A stretch of DNA of 64,000 bases from Bemisia tabaci. Taxonomy: Eukaryota > Arthropoda > Insecta > Hemiptera > Aleyrodidae. Below the pieces are notes generated by a model. That model saw nothing but the letters and a program-made list of their open reading frames with translations, was not told the origin of the DNA and did not search any database. Below are positions 13,343-24,987 of this stretch, one piece after another. Both the position numbers and the translations under genes were made by a program. The stretch spans positions 21,651,372 through 21,715,371 of the forward strand of contig NC_092797.1 of assembly GCF_918797505.1 (NCBI RefSeq), written 5' to 3'. Position 1 is the first letter of the stretch; each line of letters opens with the position of its first letter.

Positions 13343-13739
13343 CACCTCGGTAGTTGTTGGTCGAAATCTCTGCTGAATTCTTTCGACCAGGGTTCTCACT
13401 CTACATGTGTGCGTGTATCAGGTAAGTAATTTTCACCGAGAAATCCTTCATGAACCTGCTCATGTATTAATCTCCATCTCAGCACGGAGAATTTGGCAAA
13501 CTCGATAAACCTAAACTGTATTAATATCGACTTGACTATTGGAACGAAGACCGTGGGGGTCTACTTTTCTGTAGACAATACCGTCGTGTTTGTCTCAAAA
13601 TTTTACGAGTAATGACTGTTTGGTTGGATCATAAATACCGCCCTCTTAATTGCAGGATCTCCATTTTCTAGTCATGGACAAAACGGCTCGAAACTATGAA
13701 AATGAGGTCGCGGCGATCCGACTCTACCTCGAGAGCAAA

Positions 13740-14315
13740 TGAATCAGTGAGTTCGAAAACACACCAACTCGGAAAAAAAAAATTGTTCTGGAAACACCTA
13801 AAACTGCGCAACGGGCGAAGACATTAGTTTGAGAAAAACCTTTTTGGTGCCAAAGGACAAGTACTTAGAAACATTGTAAAGCACCAAGTTGAAATCGATA
13901 CACCATGTTCCATGACAAAGAATTAAGCGTTTAAAAATTTCCGAGTTGGTGTGTTTTCGTTCTCACCGACTTTCAGATACTGATTTTTCATAGTCTGCCC
14001 TGAAAAATGTATATTTTTCGACCTGAATAAAGCTTGAATATTTATATAACTTGTTGGTACAAGGTATACTGAACCGAAAAAAGAAAACCGCAAAATCGGA
14101 TGGTCATCCGTTTCCCTTGAAATGGCCAAAAATTGGTATTTCCAATGAAATACTTCTATTTTTCCCTTTTCCCGTCGCTGTTTCGAGCACTTCCGATTGC
14201 AATTTCCAAATTTCCTTTTGTGTGCAGATGCTTCTATCCATAAGTGTTACTAAACCGTAAAAAAGTGAAAATCGAAAAAAACCCGAGTTGGTGTGTTTTC
14301 GAACTCACTGATTCA
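13740..14315. mobile_element. 576-bp terminal-inverted-repeat element
   Basis: TGAATCAGTGAGTTCGAAAA then CACACCAACTCGG is exactly mirrored at 14283-14315. A third, internal copy in the right-end orientation lies at 13937-13970 (CCGAGTTGGTGTGTTTTCG), suggesting a partial internal duplication or a nested insertion. No ORF of note. Confidence 0.84.
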
Positions 14316-16016
14316 AATATGTTCGAGCATGTGAGAGGAGGAGGGGGGCAAAGGCTCCAAAATAAAGTTAGTGACACCTATAACATATTTATTTTTTCAT
14401 CCTCAGCAGGTAAGGAAAAAAATGCATTTAAAAACATCATAAGGAAATAACTACGTAACACGGTGCAATTCCGGCAACGGAATCATACAGCACGATTGCG
14501 GAGGCGGAACATCTTAATAACGGATGGTTTCCGAGTCATTGTCAGCGTTTTGCAGCAAAAGCGAAAAACAAGAGGGAAAGAAGAATAATTAATTATGCCA
14601 TCCGGATCTGGGCAATATTGTCGTGCCATTGTTAGCCACCTATTTTGTAAGCAGGATTCATTTGCTAACACACGAGGGCCTTTGTTCCCAGTGCCTCGCT
14701 TGTAGCATTTTCCCTCTCTCATCTGTCTCTGTGAAGGAGGACGAAATGAAGGTTGATGGAAGTGAAAAATATTTTGAAATCTAAGAGCTCATGAGCCATA
14801 GATCCTTCTAGAGCATAGGAATCCTGAAGTTCAAGACTTTAAAGTTCTCAGATTATTTTTCACCGCCATGATTCAAATATCATTTGGCGCGGAGTAAGTA
14901 GCTGGATTGAATTTTTCCGCAAGAATCTTATGCGCATGCTTGCCTTCGGTGCGCCCGCATGACAAGAAAACTCTACTGGGAAAATCCGCCATTTTCCATC
15001 CGCACAGTATTAATTAATCAACCTAAGTCACACACAATGAGAACAAAAACTCAGTCATAACATAGTGCAGAATCGTTGATAAAAGAACATCCCCTCTCCC
15101 CCGGCCATCCCCTCGCCTTTGAATTCTTGTTTCCTCGTTTCGTTGTCTCTGTCCTAATCCCTCAACACCCCTCCCTCGCCCCGCCCACCTGTCCTTCTAC
15201 TCCGGTTATTTCATTTTTCGTTCCTATTATCACAGCTTTTGTTTTAGACAAACGAATAAAAGGATTCTCGTTCATAAAGTCAGAGGAAGATTACTATATT
15301 GCGTTGAATTCAGCTTCGAGCTTTTTAATTTTTTCTTTTTCCCTTTTTTCATTCTCATCCCTTAAATACTTTATTCGTTGAGTTGAATACCTACTTTTTC
15401 AAGGCATGCTTGAAAGCCAAAAAGCTTCTCTCGCGCAGAGAAATTATTCGAAACTGGATAGTACCGCACAGGGGCAAACTATTTAGAGGCCTAAAGATTA
15501 TACTTAGAATATAGGTGTGTTCATGACAGGTAACAAAGTAATCATCAAGTCTTATAATTACCTACTTATCTCTTGTGAAATACTTTTGATACATTTCACG
15601 TAACCCTGTAGGAAGAACATTTTTTTAGGAGAGCATTTAAAATCCTCGCAACTGAAGTGGCTTTTTAAAATCAGTAAAATCATTATCAAAGCTCATAAGT
15701 TGAGACATTTCGGTTGACACCCCCCCCTCCCAAATATCCCTCCCAAAGAAGCGACTCCCGGATTTTCTATTACGTCACGAAACCCCTCCACAGTATAATT
15801 AGCATCTGTTTTAAGTGCTTTAAGTGCTGGTGGCTGGGCACAAGTTATGTAAATTGGACGTACTTATAAAAGTTGTATTTGAAAGGAATACATTAAAAAA
15901 CAACCGTTTTTAACTTCATCCCAACGTAAAAATATTTTTCAGTTCAATAGAGAATCACTCTCTGAATCGAAAATACGTCAAATGTTTTAAATCGAATAGT
16001 TATACTATATACTGTA
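14316..16016. other. No gene seen
   Basis: Only short frames. The 101-codon frame at 15076-15381 encodes a low-complexity Pro/Ser/Phe-rich peptide and is not convincing. Confidence 0.55.
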
Positions 16017-16150
16017 GCGGCCGGCGCGGCGGTTGGAGCATCGCGCTGTTTGAAAACAAAATCGCTACGCTAGTTCGCCTTCAATTTGGGCGACGCAACC
16101 CAACCTCACGCCGGAGTTAATTAAGTTGTATCAACTGACTGGCTATATTC
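16017..16150 (+). repeat. Dispersed repeat, copy 1
   Basis: AACAAAATCGCTACGCTAGT then TCGCCTTCAATTTGGGCGAC then GGAGTTAATTAAGTTGTATC match 29986-30125 in the same orientation. It could be the end of a larger element; no terminal repeat was identified. Confidence 0.75.
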
Positions 16151-16165
16151 CGAACGTTTTAACGT

Positions 16166-16428
16166 ATTTCGATGGTGTAAGTCGGCAATCACATAACTCG
16201 TTTGCGGTGTCTGAAAATCTCCGCCTCTATGTTATTTTTTTCGCGGAGAACAGATCAATTTCATTCCCTCAAGTTTCCACAGAGTGTTCTTCGCACAGAG
16301 AAGAAAAATCACGGAAGTTTTCTAAAATTTACGTTGAGTGGTTTTCCATGTAAAAAATTAAGTATGACGGGAAGTATCTGCAACGTTACAAACCGAGATA
16401 CGTGGTGTGGTAGTTGCACCGTCGATAT
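16166..16428. mobile_element. Family B miniature element, copy 3
   Basis: Left ATTTCGATGGTGTAAGTCGG then CAATCACATAACTCGTTTGC; right GTAGTTGCACCGTCGATAT. It starts about 20 bp after another dispersed repeat (16017-16150). Confidence 0.83.
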
Positions 16429-16696
16429 GTAGGAATGAGGATCAAAGTTAAAATTTTAATACGGCCTATCTCATTGAAAGCTTAGTCGTGTAGAAATGAT
16501 CTTGGTCCTAAAATTGAAATAAGTATGAAATTTTGGGTTCGTCGAAGTCGTAACTTTTGCGTAATAAACCTAAAATTAGCACGACTTGCTTCTTTAGAAT
16601 CGTATGAATTATCATGTAAATATTTACTCTTGATCAAAATTGAAAATAAGCTTATCCCTCAAAATCACCAACTTCTACTTGTCTCTTGTACTTTTT

Positions 16697-16951
16697 CTGC
16701 CATGCTAAGGAAGAACGCCGTATGAACATTCGAGAGTTGCCAAATTTCCCCGGATAAAACACGTGTTTTGGAGGAAAGTTATGCATTTTTTTCCCCTTGA
16801 AATTTTCATACGTTGAAGATGAAAGTGCGGACAAAATTGTCTGAAAAATTAGAAGAAAAATATCAGCAATTTTCCCAGTAAATTCGTATTCAATCGAAAC
16901 AAACTTGGCAACGTCTGAAGGTTCATACGGCGTTCTTCCTTAGCACGGCAG
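16697..16951. mobile_element. Family A miniature element, copy 3
   Basis: Left end CTGCCATGCTAAGGAAGAAC, right end GTTCTTCCTTAGCACGGCAG; 255 bp, the same length as copy 1. Confidence 0.86.
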
Positions 16952-17605
16952 TATAAGTCTTAAACTTAAACTTATAGTTTAGATTAAGGTCCACACTGTT
17001 CTCAGAATGCTGAACCAATGACGATATGCACATCCGGAATTCGGCCAAGTGAGCTCCACTGTGCGTGGAGCAGTTTACAAAAAGTATGAAAAGTCGTGCA
17101 GTCTCTTTTGAAGTCACTGGAGTTTAATCGTAATTATTCTTTCGAACAAAATTAAAAAGTGCGCCCTCTACAGAACAGGGATGACTCCGTGCAGGCTTAA
17201 AATAATATTTCTAATTTGTGAATTTAACATAGGTATACGTCCGGGTTTACGTTGGGGTGGTATACCTAAACTAGCTGATACATGAGGATTCCCCCTCTTT
17301 TATATCTATCTTTTGAATTATGCTATCATTGTGCTAGCTATCCTTTTACAAGAGTTGCATTGAGGAGGTCATTCCATATCGCGTGTCTGATGTCGCTGTA
17401 TGTATCCGAACAATAATGCATCGCATGTTCACGAGCCATAAGCTTTAGGTGCGAATGTAAGTCTTACGTTCATTTTTTGCACAGATCGTCATCACCCAAC
17501 TTTTCGCCTGACAATGAAATTGACGCACATTCCGACAAAATTTGAAAAAAAAAAAAAAAAAAAAAAAAAAACCAAAAACAGAATGCAATTTTGCTAATTT
17601 CACGT
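16952..17605. other. No gene seen; A-run
   Basis: Unique AT-rich DNA with an A-run of about 27 at 17545-17571. Unlike the run at 13.3 kb it has no flanking direct repeat that I can find. Confidence 0.55.
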
Positions 17606-18566
17606 CCCTGGTAAAAATTGGCGATAAGAGCTGCGTTTCAAATACCACAGGAATTCTTATAGCCGACCAAAGAAGGCTACAGAAAATCATATAACTAGCA
17701 GTAGAATGCGGAGAAAATCATACGGCCGAGCTATACGATGCGATAAAAAATTATGCAGCCGGGCTATAGTTCCTATCGCCGGGCTTTACACTTTATCGCC
17801 TGGCCCCTGGCTGTTGCTTTTTCGCCATCGATTATAAAAGGCAATAAGAAATTGTATAGAAATTCGTGTGCTTTGGAAATCATTAAGTTTGATACAGAAC
17901 CACCTTAATATTGACAAAACACACGTTATATTTTCCTTTAATACATATTTTTTTTCATCAATTAAAATGAGAATAATCCATACAGAATGTGCAAACATTT
18001 CAAAATCATGAGTTGAATAATGCTGACTCCGCCAGATTAAATATTAGAGCCTAACACAAAGCGGAGCGGCGACGCACTGGCGCCTACAAACCTAACAGGG
18101 ATACTTCATGCATTGCGCAACGCGTGAAGTATCCCTGTTAGGTTTGAAGGCGCCAATGCGCGTTTCGCGCTGGCTGCCCGCCTGCCGCGCAGCAGCGTGC
18201 CACGGCGCTTGAAGCAACTATTTCACACGAGAGGTATTGCACAGTATCATACGAAGCTGAAAGCTCTCTAATATATTAAAAATGGCAGGCATCCATCAAA
18301 AGTACGGAGCTTTCCTCGCAAAATAAATCAAGATACTACGGCCCAAAAAGAGAGCAGTATTCCAAAAACTCACTAAGTCCTAGCATCCGTGATTAGTAAC
18401 GCTTAGTATACACTTTATCGCCTGGCTGTTGCTTAGTCTCCATCGGCTATAAAAGGCTATAAGAAATTGTGTAGCCGGCTATAGAGGCTATTGGAAATCT
18501 TACAGCCGGCTGTAGGTCTATGGTATTTTGGAACACAGATTCTACTGCCAATTTTTACCAGGGGTG
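17606..18566. mobile_element. Terminal-inverted-repeat element, CCCTGGTAAAAATTGGC ends
   Basis: CCCTGGTAAAAATTGGCGAT at the left is mirrored by CTGCCAATTTTTACCAGGGG at the right; both are followed by similar sequence (CGTTTCAAATACCACAGG against TATGGTATTTTGGAACAC). The interior repeats CTTTATCGCCTGGC, GGCTATAAAAGGC and AGCCGGCTATAG motifs and carries a nested family C hairpin. No transposase, so non-autonomous. Confidence 0.72.
18079..18154. repeat. 76-bp hairpin, family C, second copy in opposite orientation
   Basis: GGCGCCTACAAACCTAACAG is mirrored by CTGTTAGGTTTGAAGGCGCC around GCATTGCGCAACGC. It is embedded in the larger 17606-18566 element. The stem sequences are related to the direct repeats in the hAT-like elements at 4570 and 31050. 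Confidence 0.83.
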
Positions 18567-18754
18567 TGTAATCAAGTAGGATGGATTTGTTGAACTAAAA
18601 TGGAAAACATATTTTCACATTAAACAAAGCTTTAAGCAGGAAAATACTTAAACCCATTTTACTAAAATTGATACAATCGCCCCCACTAAAACAGGGTTTA
18701 GAGAAACTTGTCCTCGGAAAAGGGGGTACCTAGTTTAGAAGGACCAAATTGTTT

Positions 18755-18856
18755 GATGGCGCTTAGTTCCGTTTGACAGAGCGCGCCATCCGTCATTCTG
18801 AATTCCACAAAAGGAACTCAAAGTGGCGTTTAGTTCCGTTTGCCAGAAATACGTCC
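18755..18856. repeat. Family D repeat, incomplete copy
   Basis: GGCGCTTAGTTCCGTTTGAC at the left and GGCGTTTAGTTCCGTTTGCC then AGAAATACGTCC at the right are in direct orientation rather than inverted, so this copy is rearranged. Confidence 0.65.
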
Positions 18857-19221
18857 ATTTAATGGACGTGAACGAATACTGAACCAACTGTACATTTACT
18901 CCTTTTTGCACCCCTTCTCTTTGCGCTCTTACGCAACCCATCTTTAAAACTCGTATCACAACCCAACATCACGATGGTCAAAGTTATAAATTTCAAATCT
19001 TAGTATGCGACGTTGCAAATCTCCTTCCATGCGTAGCTTACTTTTCCAAAAAAAAGAGAATCCATAAGCATCGTTTTCGCACAGAATTTGTCTTGTTTTC
19101 GTCGTTAGCAATATTTTATAGGAATATCGATCAAAATAGAGTGCAGTAATTTTTCAGCAAAAATAAAATACGTGCATACATGTTTAAACATGGTGATCCC
19201 CAAGCATAGCATTTTTCGACA

Positions 19222-19557
19222 GAAAAATCGGGATATATTGCAAATTTATTGGCGATAAAATCGCTAGGATCATCAACATCTGGGCGATTATCCTCGATCT
19301 TACTGGAATAAAATCGCGATTTCATCGTTCGACAATTTAACGCGATATTTCCGAAATAAAAATCGCGATAAATGGCGATTTAATCTCGATTTTATCGACG
19401 AAAATTAATCACGATTCCATCGATCCAAAAATTGCGATGTGTAGCGATTTAATAGACATATATCGCAATTTTTAATGCGATATCTCGATATATTGCCACC
19501 GATATAATCGCGATAACCAACCGATAAAATCGCTAATTATCGCGATCACTGCTTCTT
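19222..19557 (+). repeat. Dispersed repeat rich in CGATAAAATCGC, copy 1
   Basis: AAAAATCGGGATATATTGCA starts a 336-bp stretch ending GATCACTGCT, packed with short palindromes (GCGATAAAATCGC, ATCGCGATAA). It is the same as 23580-23929 with about 10-15% differences by eye. No terminal inverted repeat was seen. Confidence 0.83.
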
Positions 19558-19639
19558 GGATCGAGGTCCGAGGTTTGCAAGTTTCATCATCGATTAACGG
19601 GGAAGTGCAAGAAACGCCCGTAAGCAGTAACTTCGGTGC

Positions 19640-20049
19640 ACTGAAAAAAAAATTCTCGGCGTTTTTACCAAGGTCCGTTGGTACCTTCACCATCTCTCTT
19701 TTTTTACCAATCATTGTTAATTTTACCAAGACAGACTGGTAAGCTTACCTGAAAACCGGTATTTTTACTGTTTTTTTCGGGTAAGAATACCACTTTTATT
19801 GGTAATCAATTCCCGGTAACTTTGCCATTTTATCTCGGTAATTATACTGCAGTCGATAAAAAATATTGGCGTTTTTACCAAGGTCCAGTAAAATTACCGA
19901 GAAAGTTATTAATTTTACCGAGATTCTCGGTAAAATTACCAATTCCTTAAATGGTAATTTTACCAAGAAAAAACTGGGATCAAAAAGAACCCTGAATTCA
20001 TGGTAATTTTACCCTTTTCTTAGTAAATACACCGAGATTTTTTTTCAGT
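19640..20049. mobile_element. 410-bp miniature element with ACTGAAAAAAAAA ends
   Basis: ACTGAAAAAAAAATTCTCGG at the left is mirrored by CCGAGATTTTTTTTCAGT at the right. The interior is a degenerate series of GGTAATTTTACC-type palindromes (AAATTACCGAGA, TCTCGGTAAAATTACC). No ORF. Confidence 0.82.
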
Positions 20050-20763
20050 ATGGTTGATTCGATGACACCTCTTACCAAAAACTATCAACGATACTTGGAT
20101 CCCTGGAGGAGATGGTAAAAAAAAGTAGACGGCATGCCGTGGTGTACGATCCCCACCCGGTTGGCTATGATTAATTTTAACCAACAATAGGGAAAATAGT
20201 CCGCGGGCCGAAGCGCAGGCCCATTGTTAACATTTCAATCAAGCGCGCCGGCAAGTGAAGGGATTGGACAATAGTGAGATCTGCATTCAGAAGCAACTAC
20301 TGCCACGCACCACCTCGGAGCCTCTCATAATTAAAAAACAATCAGCCCATTATTATCATCATTATAATCGTGGTTATTCGCCAAGTTTCGCCCCGATTAC
20401 GAATTGTTTCCGCGGATGCTAGGATTATCCGCCGAACCCGATTCGACCAGACGGAAGTTCAAGCTTGATTCGTTGAGCTATTAAACAGAAATGCCAAATT
20501 TTGTGGTCAGTTTCCGACTCCACTGCGAGCAGCGTGTTTTGCTCTCAACGGCGATTTTATCTTTCATATTGCGGTTCAAAATTTCGAGGGACATTAGCTT
20601 CGCATACCGGGCTCCTAGAGTATTGTCCGCCACTAAACGTTGCCCTAATTGCAGAATGAACCTTTTGAGGGAAATTAAAAAATGCCTCGCACAACTTAAT
20701 TTTACGGGTTTAAAATTTTCGGGTGCTGCACTAACCGTAGATTGATGATGCATATTTCGTTAC

Positions 20764-21000
20764 CCTCCGGCCGAAGTATCTCAAGCGCCATGCGACGATT
20801 AAAAATTTCCGCAAATTTTTCTCACTGAGAAAGTGTTCAACGATACTGTCCGAAAATGTCATTGAATTTTCTTTGTGCTGACGATAAAATACGGTGAAAT
20901 TTTCAAACAGATTCAACCAACAACTTTTATGTAAAAAATTAAAATGGCAGCGGAAATTTTTAAACGTCGTATGGCGCTTGTGGTACTATGGCCGGAAGAT
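20764..21000. mobile_element. Miniature element with CCTCCGGCCGAAG ends
   Basis: CGGCCGAAGTATCTCAAGCG then CCATGCGACG mirrors CGTCGTATGGCGCTTGTGGT then ACTATGGCCGG; ATTAAAAATTTCCGC mirrors GCGGAAATTTTTAAA. Terminal repeats are about 55 bp. It ends about 190 bp before the 976-bp palindrome. Confidence 0.78.
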
Positions 21001-21189
21001 GGCGATTTCTGATAGGACTCTTTTTAATTCTTTCGAAAAAACTAATTTGTCGGGATACCCGCTCGAATTTTTTTTTTTCCCCCGAAAGTATTTTGTATCC
21101 ACGAAACGACTCTGCCGCATTTTTCGCTCTTAGGTCTGGAGGTGTAGGGCCGTATCCCATACTTTAGAAGGCAGCGCGTTTGAATATTT

Positions 21190-22165
21190 TTAAACAATCA
21201 GTGCATTTTTCGGGAAATTTACAATGTCGCGATTAAAATCAATAACAGTTTACCTCATCGGCACAGCAGGCGACGCTGAAGTTAAGTTGACGTGTAGGTA
21301 AGAAAAAAAGAGGAACAAGCAAGCGCCTTCAGTTAGTTTCGCATGCGACGAACAATAAACGAGTCTCATTTTGACCCTGGATGCAACTATTCGATCGCCA
21401 CGGATGTCCGTGTTGCATACCCACTGAAGCGAAGGCGTTCTGATTCTCCAAGCACTCACCACGGGCGCGGTAGGTTGTAATGCGAGAATTCAGAATGACA
21501 GAGCGCCTCCAATTATTCCACTAAATTAGGGAGACAGCTACTACATACAAATAGTTCCACACATGAATTGAATGTGATTATCATTGGGCTTTGGTTTTGA
21601 TTATGTCAATGTGCTGAGCATACTTGTGAGACAGCTATTTGTGCCTAAGAGATATCTTCGAAGTATAATTCTACCAAGTCTTCGTTTATACTCTGAAGAT
21701 ATCTGATGCTCTACAAATCATGCTCAGCACATCACTATATCAAAACTGAAGCTCAAAGATATGCAAATATTTGTGTGTTGTGGTTGTTTTTCTAATTTCA
21801 ACGAAGAATTGAAGGCGCTCTGTCATCCTGGATTCTCACGTGCATACCACCCACCGCTGCCCCGCGCCACAGGTGAAGTGGCGAGTCGTGTCAGTGGTGA
21901 GTACCGAGAGAACCAAAACGCCTTCACTTCAGTGTGTATGCAACATGGATATCCATGGAGCTCGAATAGTTGCAACCAGGCGTTTTAGTGAAACTCTCTT
22001 ACTGTTCATCACATGCGAAACTAACTGAGGGCGCTTACTTATTCTCTTACACCTTCTCATAATTTCAGCGTCGCCTATTGTGCTGATGAAGTAAACTATT
22101 ATTGATTTTTATCGCGAGATGGTCAATTTTCCGAAAATTACATTGATTGTTCAAATTTTCTCAAA
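21190..22165. mobile_element. 976-bp full-length palindrome (hairpin element)
   Basis: Seen: reverse-complement similarity runs from the outer ends (near AATCAGTGCATTTTTCGGG on the left, CCGAAAATTACATTGATT on the right) to a centre at about 21678 (GAGATATCTTCGAAG against CTTCGTTTATACTCTGAAG). Matching blocks include the GGCGCTTGC/AACTAACTGAGGGCGC region, the ATGCAACTATTCG core and TGTGCTGAGCAT/ATGCTCAGCACA. Arms are about 488 and 487 bp and diverged by point changes and small indels. No ORF is convincing. It resembles a large non-autonomous element whose arms cover its whole length. Confidence 0.82.
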
Positions 22166-23579
22166 CGTTGCTGGGTCCTCAAAATCCCCAAAAAATTTAA
22201 ATATCCGAGGAATATTTTTAGAGTTCCCTTTAATATTTAACGAGTCGTCCTCAATTATTTGGATTTTTCGCACCCTTTTCGAAAAATAGTTTTGACGTTT
22301 AAGTGCGAAATTTTCAAAGAACAATTCTAGACGCTGCCCCGATGTTCCTCACATAAAATTCTTAATTAGGTGTCAACAAGAATCATGTATGCGTTTTTAA
22401 GTTTTACTCTATGCTCTTTTTTTTGTGAGTGTTGGCACTCTCCTTTTGCGCTATTGGGTTATGCAGGCATTTCTCATGGGTTTGCGCTTTTGAGCTCCGT
22501 TCACCTCATGACACTAATAAACTTTATACATTGAAAAGGAAAAAGTAAGCTCCAAAGCTCATTATTTTCACACGCCATTCTCTGAGACTAGCTTACGTGA
22601 AATAACTAAAAAAATTCATTCTGAGAATGAGCCTCACGGATGTCTCGTCCGCAGGGGATGGGAGGGGAGGCCTTTATCCCTTGAAGGGCGCGATTTCAAT
22701 ATTTTGGAGCAGCAAATTAAAATCCTAAAACCACCAGTAGATGTGCGTAATAATCATGCTATGGAATAACTTCACATAAAATGCCACGCGTGCGTCACAA
22801 ATATATGCGGTCGTTTTCAGCATATCAACATGACATCAATGAGTTGATTTCAGCGAAGGGTGCATTAAGTGGAAATGCTTGAAGCTCTAAATTAAGAGCT
22901 CTTGAAGCATTCGTAGTTTCGTACCTTCGTCTTTCAAGCACTGCTTTTCTCACCAGGGAAACGGGGGGCTCGAAACTACCAAAACTAAATGAGATTGAAA
23001 TTAGCTTTGAATGAGTTTCAGGTCGAGGGCTTTCTACGAAAAACGAGCGAAGTAAATAGAATTGCAGCGACGGTGTCAGATTTCGTTGCATGAGTGATCA
23101 TGAAATTGAGTCGGCATGACAGAATTTGTGCCAATTTTCACTTAAAATATCTTCCCTTGTTCGTATACTCAAGAGGGGAAGTACCTGTTGCGGCTGGCGA
23201 GTATAAAATCGACGAAAGTAGGTAAATCCCTACATAAAAATTGTATTATGAGGGTTGAATCGTGGTGTGTCAAAGCAAAAATCAATGTGACTGTTCGATA
23301 CATTATTTTTGACCATTGGTATTGGTGCGCTGGTCAAATCCGAAAAGCTCGGAGGAAACTCTCGTTGGTTTCTAAAAGGCTGCGGTAGATTTACTCCTTC
23401 TAACTAATCTTCTAGAAAATTTTGAAATTTACATGAAATTTGCTAATGAAGGAAGACCTTCTGAAAAAAATATAAAGTTACTTTTAAATTTTAAAATTTC
23501 ACGTGATCCGCTGTTGATAAAAAAAAATATATGTAAGTCAAAATCTCCCTTTCGAAAAATGAATTTTTCTCTCCCAACG
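22166..23579. other. No gene seen
   Basis: Unique-looking AT-rich sequence with short frames only. Confidence 0.55.
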
Positions 23580-23929
23580 GAAAAATCGGGATGTATTGCA
23601 TGCAATTTTATCGGCGATAAAATCGCTAGGATCATCAACATCTGAGCGATGATCCTCGATCTTTTCGGGATAAAATCGCGATTTTATCGCCCGGCAATTT
23701 ATCGCGATATTGTCGAAATAAAAATTGCTATAAATGGCCATTTAATCCCAATTTTATCGACAAAAATTGATCGCGATTTTATCGAACCAAAACTTGCAAT
23801 GGGTAGCGATTTAATCGCCACATATTGCATGCAATTGTTAATGCAATATTATCTCGATATATTGCTACCGATATAATCGCGATAACCAACCGATAAAATC
23901 GCTATTTATGGCGATCACTGCTACTTGGG
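23580..23929 (+). repeat. Dispersed repeat rich in CGATAAAATCGC, copy 2
   Basis: AAAAATCGGGATGTATTGCA to GCGATCACTGCT, parallel to 19222-19557, including GATCATCAACATCTGAGCGA and GCGATAACCAACCGATAAAA. Two small insertions of GCATGCAAT-type sequence distinguish it. Confidence 0.83.
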
Positions 23930-24119
23930 TAATGTGACTTTACTCATTTCTTACAGGTGGTATAAGGGGTACGGAAGATTGTCTTTTTAGAGAGCACTTT
24001 AACTTCCCTTACGAACCAACCCCCACCCAACCAACTAATCACAGGTCCGCGATTCAACAGTGTTGGTCTTCTCTAGGGCAGTCGCGTTGATTCGCGGACT
24101 TAAAAACCGTGAATTCCGC

Positions 24120-24510
24120 AAAGCAAGATAAACAGCTTGGAGTGAGAGAAAGCCAGGGAGGGGGGACGTGAAAAATCCCCGGAAACGTGATTAGTTATTC
24201 GTCCAAGTTGGGAGCGCTTTGAAAAGTCGTGGCGGGGACGAGAGGCGGCAAAGGGGACGTAGCGGGAATCAAAGGAAAATCCGAGGACTGCTCAATTTTG
24301 CGGTGGAAATGCAGGATGAGCGACTCGGTGAAATAAGTTGAATTAAGGATGAATTAGCCGAAAACCGAGGCGGCGCACAAAGGACTAATGAAACTCAAGA
24401 CAGAACATCGGGCGCGGCGCGGACAGAAGGAGCCGGGCTCTCGGAAGGGGGCGGGCGGGCGAGGCGGGGCGGGGCCGTCGGGTGTAGACCGGGTGAGACG
24501 GGCGGAGTAA
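24120..24510. other. GC- and CpG-rich stretch without recognised gene
   Basis: GGGCGGGCGAGGCGGGGCGG and nearby CpG-dense DNA contrast with the flanks. It could be a promoter or first exon of an unseen gene; no splice site or ORF supports this. Confidence 0.35.
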
Positions 24511-24732
24511 GTAATTACCGGCGAAATACACACATGGGGTTGAGCTGGAAAGTCTTTAGAATTGCACCATTCAACACCCAGTTTTGTTTTTAATTAGAAA
24601 ATCACGTTGTTCGGTGAATTCCTCGCTCGCCCCCACCCCCTCGCCCCCTCTAGCCCGGTCTCTCTGATACCGTGATTACGGAGTTCGACTTATGCACATC
24701 AGCTTTCAAGTCCTAGTTCTGATGCCTCAGCC

Positions 24733-24987
24733 TCCGCCGTGCTAAGGAAAGAACGCCGTATGAACATTCGAGAGTTGCCAAATTTCCCTTGATAAAACAT
24801 GAATTTTTGACGACATGTACGCACATTTTTCTTTGAGATCTTCAGATATTTTAGATTAAATTGCGTACAAAATAGTCTGAAAATTTTGAGGGAAAATTTT
24901 CACAATTTTCCTAGAAAATTCGGTTTTTATCGAAAGAAACTTGGCAACGTCTGAAGGCTCATATGGCGTTCTTCCTTAGCATGGCAG
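24733..24987. mobile_element. Family A miniature element, copy 4
   Basis: Left end CCGCCGTGCTAAGGAAAGAA, right end GCGTTCTTCCTTAGCATGGC. Interior as in the other copies (GAGAGTTGCCAAATTTCCC near the left, CTTGGCAACGTCTGAAGG near the right). Confidence 0.86.

Noticed and set aside
13295..13353. Poly(A) run as a simple microsatellite
   Set aside because: The exact 15-bp flanking direct repeats favour a retroposon tail instead.
16017..16150. tRNA-derived SINE
   Set aside because: No convincing A and B boxes and no A-rich or short-repeat tail; only a second copy of unknown class supports it as a repeat.
17545..17571. A-run as a second retroposon tail
   Set aside because: No direct repeat could be found on both sides of it.
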